From Lunularia cruciata (Eukaryota; Streptophyta; Marchantiopsida; Lunulariales; Lunulariaceae): 64,000 nucleotides of DNA. How positions within the stretch are numbered: position 1 is the stretch's first letter; each line of letters opens with the position of its first letter. Shown piece after piece: positions 58,366 through 64,000 of the stretch. The notes under the pieces are model-generated. The model had not been told where the DNA came from and made no database searches. It was given only the letters and a program-made list of their open reading frames with translations. The position numbers and the translations under genes are program-made. The stretch lies in contig OX419761.1 of the NCBI GenBank assembly GCA_948567375.1, positions 20,710,501 to 20,774,500 on the forward strand, written 5' to 3'.

Positions 58366-61084
58366 ACGTGTGAGTGATACCCCAATCGATTTGCAGTTTC
58401 TTTGGTCATGACATTCACACCAAATCCTGAATCAATGGGTATCGATGTGATCATGCACCCTGCAATCTCTGCGTTTACCTTAGGAGATCCCAAATCTTCT
58501 TGTTCAATACAATAGATAGCAGGCAGGTCCTTCTTTGACATCGACCACACCTTCTTGAGTGCCAAATTCAGTTGCTTCTTGTACAACTTGTTATCTTCCC
58601 ACAATTGCTTGAATGTAACATTGGCATTTATGGGTTCCAGATCTGCTACAATATTGTATTGGGGTACTCTTCCCAATTTGACCGTCTTTGCTTTCGGCTT
58701 TGGGTTTGAAGTCTCTCCATGTTCCGTCTTGACTTTTGGACGCTTCAAAATGGTAACGGGATTGCTAGTGGCCTTAACCTGAGGTTCCTCAAGTTGGCCC
58801 ACCTTGGCTTGGATCAGATCCTTTACTTCGGATCGGATGTCCGGCGGAAAAACTGGAGACTTCGTCTTTGTCTCCTCTTCCAAACTCAGTTCACGAGTCG
58901 TGAGTAGTGCCTCCTTTAGTTCTTTCTGCAAGGCTTTAGCTTTAGCTTTTGTGAGGATCTTTTCCTCCTTGGCAGAAAGAATTGCCTTTGGCCGCAGTCT
59001 CTTTGCCTTTCTGGAAGACAACAAGGTCGTACTCAGCTTTTTGGGATCACGCTTCTTCTTACTGGCGCGTGTCTCAACCTTCAAAATTTCAAGGTCCGGC
59101 CATTCTCCTTCGGAGGCCGGACTCCCTTCTTGAGATCTCTCTTCCTCAAGCGTGATACAATTTACATTTGTATCTCCCTTTGGCTGAATTGCTATACGCT
59201 CAGCAGGAGTTTGTACATATTTTACAGGCGGCTTTGGGTTCGGTGGGTGAGGACATTGGTTGCCCATATGTCTCGATCCTTTACAATTTCTGCATAGGGG
59301 AACATACCCGATTTGCCTTCTTGGCTCCAAACAGTTTGGAGACCAATGTCCTATCGAGCCACAATTATAACAGGCTCCGGGTGCAACATTCTGAGGGCAA
59401 TTCTGGTTGCACATTGGTGGTCTTCGTGGAGGAGCATTGGGGTTATACTCCCTTGGTCCAAACCTCGGACCTTGGTACAATGTGCTAGCTTGAGGCTGTA
59501 CTTCTTGCATTTGGTAAACAACCTCTTCGTCCTCGTCTTGGCTCCATCCCGGAACCCAATCAATTTTCTGCACCGAGAATGCATTACAAGTATTGCATTC
59601 TGTGTTTGCGTGGCCTGATTTGCCACATGCAGTGCACCATACATTCGATCTCCCAAATGTTGGGGCCTTCTTTTTGTGTTTGGCCCCAATCATCTGGATC
59701 TTGAAATCCAAAAACTCCTTAATGAGGGCATCCAGCTTGGTATCCGCCTTATTTACACTCTTTGCTGGAGGAGTCACTGGTTTCTTACCCCCACGTCTTC
59801 TGACTCGTCTTGGCTTTGATTCTTCTTTGGATTCCAAAGAAGAGCTCGAAGACATGGAGGACTCTTCTGAAGAAGGAGATGTGTTGTGTGAAGCTCTCCT
59901 TCTAGGCTTCTTGCCTTTCTTCTCCCGATTTCTCTGATTGCCGGCAGAGTGAGAGTGGACCGCCTCGTAACGAGCAACATGTTTGAGTACTTTGTCAAGG
60001 GAAGTTACATTCCTCTCCCTAGCAAAGATTTGTATCTCTGGTGAGAGTCTCCCGAGGAACCAGGTAATGGCTTGGGCATTGGAGTAACCCACCACCCCCG
60101 ATTGCTTGGGAACTCGGTTCAAAAGTGCCATGAACCGCTCAGAGTAGTCTCTCAACTTCTCCTTCTTGCCTCGGTCTAAATCATTGAGTGCCACAAAGAC
60201 ACTCATATCGTAATCAACCTCTTGGAATCATTCCAAGAAGTTGTTTCTCAAGCCTGCCCAGTCCGCTGGTACGAACCCCTTTTGGGTCACATGGGTGTAC
60301 CAGCTCCAAGCTTTCTTTTGGAGTAGACTTGGGAAAATTCTCAAGCAATCCGCTGAGTCATGCTCCTTGTTAGCAAAGGAGATGACTTTGAATTCTTTGA
60401 TGAACTCATTGGGGTCTTTGTCTTGTTCTGTCCCCTTGTACTTCTGATAGGCGTGTTGGGTGACAGGCAACGAAGTCATCGTTCACTGCACGGGGATTTT
60501 TGAGGTAGTGTTGAACTTGACGGAACTGAAGGATTGGCTGGTATCGACACCGTGTTGTCAGCCCAGGGATTCCAATTTGTCAAATTCAAGGTAGGGTCTG
60601 ATTCAACAATTTCTGCTATGAGAGTGTCGACTTCAACCCGAGTGGAAGATTCAGGATCAACACCTTTGATTTGTTCTTTAAAATTCCTTCGGGACAACCA
60701 AGGAATCATTTGTAGAAGATGTTGACACGCTTCTTCCATAAGTGTTCGTGCTGTCTTTTCTCAAACAAAGTTCTCCAAGGACACAACTTCCTTTATAGCT
60801 CTAGGGGAAGTCGATGTATTGGGCCGCAATGCATATGTTTGGCCACTCGAGTCTTTCTTCTTCTTGGACAAAGAGGGAGATGCAAAATAGCCTTGCCAAC
60901 CGCCTTCACGTTTCTTGTGGTCAAGTTCTTGTAGGGCTTCTTGCACTTTGTAAAGGAGTTGAAACTCCAATGCCTCTTGTTCGGTTTCGTCAACAGTGGA
61001 TAGGACATTAAGACGTTTGTCTTCTTCACATTGTAGTGCTTATCTTCAAGCTCTCTCTTCTCGTTGTTCTCTCAATGCAGACAT
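58362..61084 (-). pseudogene. gag-protease of element E
   Basis: Candidate start ATG at 61084. Frame pieces: 60970-60761, 60739-60476, 60479-60228 and a 614-codon open stretch 60206-58362. Visible are a gag core (KKAWSWYTHVTQKGFVPADW), a Ser-rich basic region (near 59770-59900), three zinc knuckles (CTACGKSGHANTEC; CYNCGSIGHWSPNC; CRNCKGSRHMGNQC) and the start of an aspartic protease with IPIDSGFGVNVM near 58425. The stop near 60222 and a one-base shift near 60477 are the main lesions. Gag particles would package RNA; here the gene is broken. Confidence 0.88.
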
Positions 61085-61146
61085 TCATATTGCATTAATA
61101 CCCAGTTTTGAATTTGGCTTTGTATTCTTCCACTTCCGAGATTTGT

Positions 61147-61166
61147 ATCCTCGGCAACGGTGCCAA
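61147..61166 (-). other. Primer binding site of element E
   Basis: On the minus strand TTGGCACCGTTGCCGAGGAT, 8 nt after the LTR end. It resembles the tRNA-Asp-type PBS (TGGCGCCGTTGCC) common in plant Tat/Athila elements. Confidence 0.8.
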
Positions 61167-61174
61167 AAATCATG

Positions 61175-64000
61175 TGACAACCCAGTAAATATCACTTTTG
61201 CGGTAATCGGGTAAGTAAAGTTCGTTCCCGCAAAGATACGAGTCAAAAATGTCCAAATACAAAGTCAAAGTAACAATTTCAGTTCTTCTTGAGTTCTTCT
61301 TTAGTCTCTCAGGTAGAAACCACACCCAGATGAGAGTAACAAGCAATGATTTGCAATCTTGTCACAAATTAGCACTCCTTAATCACAACTCCTTCAATTC
61401 TTTCCAAACAATCTTGATTGTGATGATTCAAGCTCTCCCAAAAATAGCACTTCACTGCAAAACAACTTCACCTTAGAATTGTGTTCCACCCCTCCACTAA
61501 GGGCACAACTTCCTCTATTGAAATTGCTTCATAGCAACTTTGCATTACACTCACAAATGCAGAATACTACCAACACTACAATTCCTCTCAGATCTATCAA
61601 GGCATTGCTCCGATTGCACTTCACTCAGGATCAAACACACAGAATGAAGATCAAGGCTGTAGAATCCAACATCCAACAAGCACACTGACTTGCACTTTGA
61701 ATTTCTCCAAACACTCACAAACACAAGTACAACGTTGATACTCGGAATCAAGCTTAAGCGACGAGCATTACTTCACAACACTTTGCTTTATCTATTCTCA
61801 AAAATTATGAGCACTAAACAACATGATACTATGAATGCCACTCTTAAATAGTGAACAAATCAACAATTCTAACAACTATACTGTTCTACAACAACTTTTC
61901 TAACCTACAGATCTGAAATGACAATGCACCTCTTCATATCTACCTCTTCATATCTCAAAACTATTACTAATCCAATCCAATGTCTACTTTGTCATTGGCT
62001 TTCAAACCCAATCCCAAAGTAAATTTACTTCCTACTACTCTGTCCTCAGGTTTCATATCTTCTACTTCTTCTACCAGATCCAACAATTCTCTTTCTTGAT
62101 CTGAAATTCCACTAGTGTGTAGCCCTTCTAAACCTTCATCTTTCGACCCACTCTTCTTTAATGTCTCCAATGGTAACTCTGAAGACATCTGCACTCCTAT
62201 GTTATCTACTTCGGGTTAGGCTCTAACATCTTTCTGAAATTTTTCTATCTCCAATTTCACTAAGTCTAATCTAATCAAAATATTGTATTCTATCTCTAAG
62301 ATTTTCCTATCTACACGAGTCCAGAGACTTATCAGCAGCGCGTTCAAATTGGTATCTTTCACCTGTCTTTGCCTTGTCTCCTTCACCAACAACTTCAACT
62401 CGTGCAGCCGCATTTCTTCAATTTGAACACTGGCCTCTGTACTCAACATCACATTCATTCTGAGGACTATCTCCTTCAACGGCTCTAATTGCATCTTCCT
62501 TTCTTGCTCTTGATCTGCAAGCCAATCCTCCCTGTACATTGCCAACTCCGCTTTGAACTCGGCTTTCACCGTTTCCTTCTCCTTCTCCTTCTGTACAACC
62601 TTCTCCTCCTGATTACGAAGTAACTCTCGTAATCTCTCTTCTTCCCTATATCGTGCTGCTAACTCTCTTTGCCAGAGTTGCTTCTTCTCCTTGACACTCT
62701 CCATCACCCTATCAAGCTCTTGATCCTTCGCTGCTACTCTTGCCATAACATGGATAAGTTCTACTCTTGAATCAACAAATTGCTGCTTCAAGATCTCATA
62801 TTCTGCTACTTGCCTTTCCCTTGCTATGTCGCTCTTCTTAACAAGCTCTTCTTGATATCTCACTTCTCTCTTCAGGTCTTCAATTACCTGAGTCCTCACT
62901 ACTACCTCCGCTCGCAATACTTCCCTTTCCTCCTCTCCTTGGGTTATGACTTTCTTCAACTTTGAGTTCTCTTCTTCTAACCGCGCTAAGACCTGCAACA
63001 CAGTCTTCACCTCCGGACACTTTGATTGCATCTCCTTCTTCCTGTGTTCTAACTTCACCAACAAAGGACACACCACCTCCCGCAGATACTCGACTACATT
63101 GCTTGCTACTACCTCCTCTTGCGTAGCAACTTCTCTTCGTACTTTGTGTTCATCCGATACTCGCCTTCTTTTCTGCAGTCTTCGTATCGGAACAAATGCC
63201 TCGCTTCCCAAGCTTTTATTTGCTTCTTCTTTCACGTTACTCGGACCTGCATTGCACTTTGCCTTACGTCTCGAGCGGACTCCTCTCAAAACTGCGATCT
63301 TCTTCTCTTCGGCCTCAGGTACCTCATCTTCCAACTTTGTGTTGTCCTTGGCCTCGGTCTCTGCCTGCACTTCTTCTTCCTCCTCTTCAGCAGCTGGCCC
63401 CAATGTCATTTCTCCTGCTTCATTGCTGTCGCTACTCGTATCTCCACTCTGTAGCGTTAGCTTGGGCTCCTCCTCGTGTTCCGAGTCTTTGGTCTTGCGC
63501 TCGGCTTCACCTTCCGAGTCTTCATCTTCCGACTTGATCACCACCATGCCTCGCCTCGGGTTTCCTCTTCTTGTCTTCTGAGGTTTTGCTTATCTTCGGC
63601 TTTGCCCTGCCGACTTCACTTCTTTGATTTTGGAGTACTCACTTCTATCTCCACATTCTTCCCCGTTTTCTTGTAGTACTCATCGGTGCTTCTGATTTGT
63701 AGGATGTACTGCTGCTCCTCTATGTTGACTTCCCTTCTCAAATCAGGATGGAAATGCGACACCATCCTACTGCACTCCGCCGAGTTCAACAAATTCAACC
63801 CAAGGTAGAAATGAGCTGCAAACGGCATGATGTAGTGTGGAGGTGATTTATCCCGCAGATTCCACACCATTTGTCGTGTTCTCCCATGGAAACACCTTGC
63901 CCAATTAATTGGTTCTCCTGCAAACAATTTGTGAAGGAACACCGCTTGGTGTTTCATCACATAGGTTGTTCTCTCCGGCTTCAAGATTGCCATTAGAGCA
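61175..64000 (-). repeat. 5' LTR of element E, partial (runs off the right edge)
   Basis: The minus-strand end GGGTTGTCA at 61175 lies just upstream of the PBS. It matches the solo LTR from about position 52650 onward in inverse orientation. If equal in length, its start should lie near 64940, beyond the window. Confidence 0.88.
61967..63993 (-). pseudogene. LTR-embedded coiled-coil ORF, second copy (N-terminus outside window)
   Basis: Open stretches 63993-63616, 63547-62216 (443 codons) and 62194-61967 follow the same protein as 52261-54696 and end at the same place. Lesions: a TGA and a one-step frame change near 63550-63620, and TAA at 62216-62218 where the other copy has AAA. The coiled-coil part (ELVKKSDIARERQVAEYEIL, KEKKQLWQRELAARYREEER) is especially conserved between the two. 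The remaining N-terminal part should lie right of the window. Confidence 0.85.

Larger units (their letters stand above)
51440..64000 (-). mobile_element. Element E, OTA-type Ty3/gypsy retrotransposon with very long LTRs
   Basis: Minus-strand order: 5' LTR (64000 and beyond, to 61175), PBS (61166-61147), gag with three CCHC knuckles, protease, RT, RNase H, integrase. The integrase is split at YGLHPILP (55483) by a solo LTR and resumes at 51704 as PVEFEVPTYRILCKERLSEE. No chromodomain is seen. The PBS type and the FIDDF RT box place it with Tat/Athila-like elements. The 3' end is missing: coding similarity fades near 51450, next to the RT element. Stops and shifts make it inactive. Confidence 0.88.

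Overview
The window looks like nuclear DNA of a land plant. It has spliced genes with GT-AG introns, plant-type chromovirus and OTA-type Ty3/gypsy retrotransposons, and a 152-codon plant-style RPS18. Low gene density, many decayed nested elements and a non-LTR reverse transcriptase family that I associate with non-seed plants make a bryophyte (possibly a liverwort), lycophyte or fern my best guess. The species cannot be fixed from sequence alone.

Layout. (1) 1-8.2 kb: minus-strand gene for an M49 dipeptidyl peptidase III (HELLGH zinc motif). Twelve coding exons can be placed with matching phases, one internal exon is not resolved, and the 3' part lies left of the window. (2) 8.2-23.6 kb: intergenic DNA with copies of a short hairpin-bearing dispersed repeat, a second small repeat family, an AT-rich island and two isolated exon-like segments on the minus strand. 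(3) 23.6-35 kb: retrotransposon nest. Chromovirus A (27729-33292, TSD TTGGG) sits inside the integrase region of relative B (25200-34967), and an inverted relative C abuts B on the left. Their LTRs carry phased GAA/TTC arrays like heat-shock elements. (4) 35-42.9 kb: decayed AT-rich transposon remains, with a recent-looking 21-bp perfect hairpin. (5) 43.2-45.5 kb: a divergent housekeeping pair, LSM6 (minus) and RPS18 (plus), sharing a 449-bp intergenic promoter region with telo-box-like motifs; both reconstruct to complete proteins. (6) 45.5-48.6 kb: intergenic, with diverged duplications. (7) 48.6-51.4 kb: decayed non-LTR reverse transcriptase element. (8) 51.4-64 kb: OTA-type Ty3/gypsy element E on the minus strand, with its 5' LTR running off the right edge. 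Its integrase is split by a 3.77-kb solo LTR of the same family in the opposite orientation.

Most notable: the family of element E has unusually long LTRs (about 3.77 kb), and each LTR contains a long ORF of about 811 codons. The ORF encodes an N-terminal globular region, an acidic middle and a long coiled coil. Two diverged copies keep this reading frame largely open, which suggests it was once under protein-level selection.

The three cellular genes have unrelated housekeeping roles (peptide turnover, U6 snRNA/mRNA decay, small ribosomal subunit). Everything else is mobile DNA at different stages of decay, so the window is best read as housekeeping islands in a transposon-rich, probably weakly recombining chromosome region.
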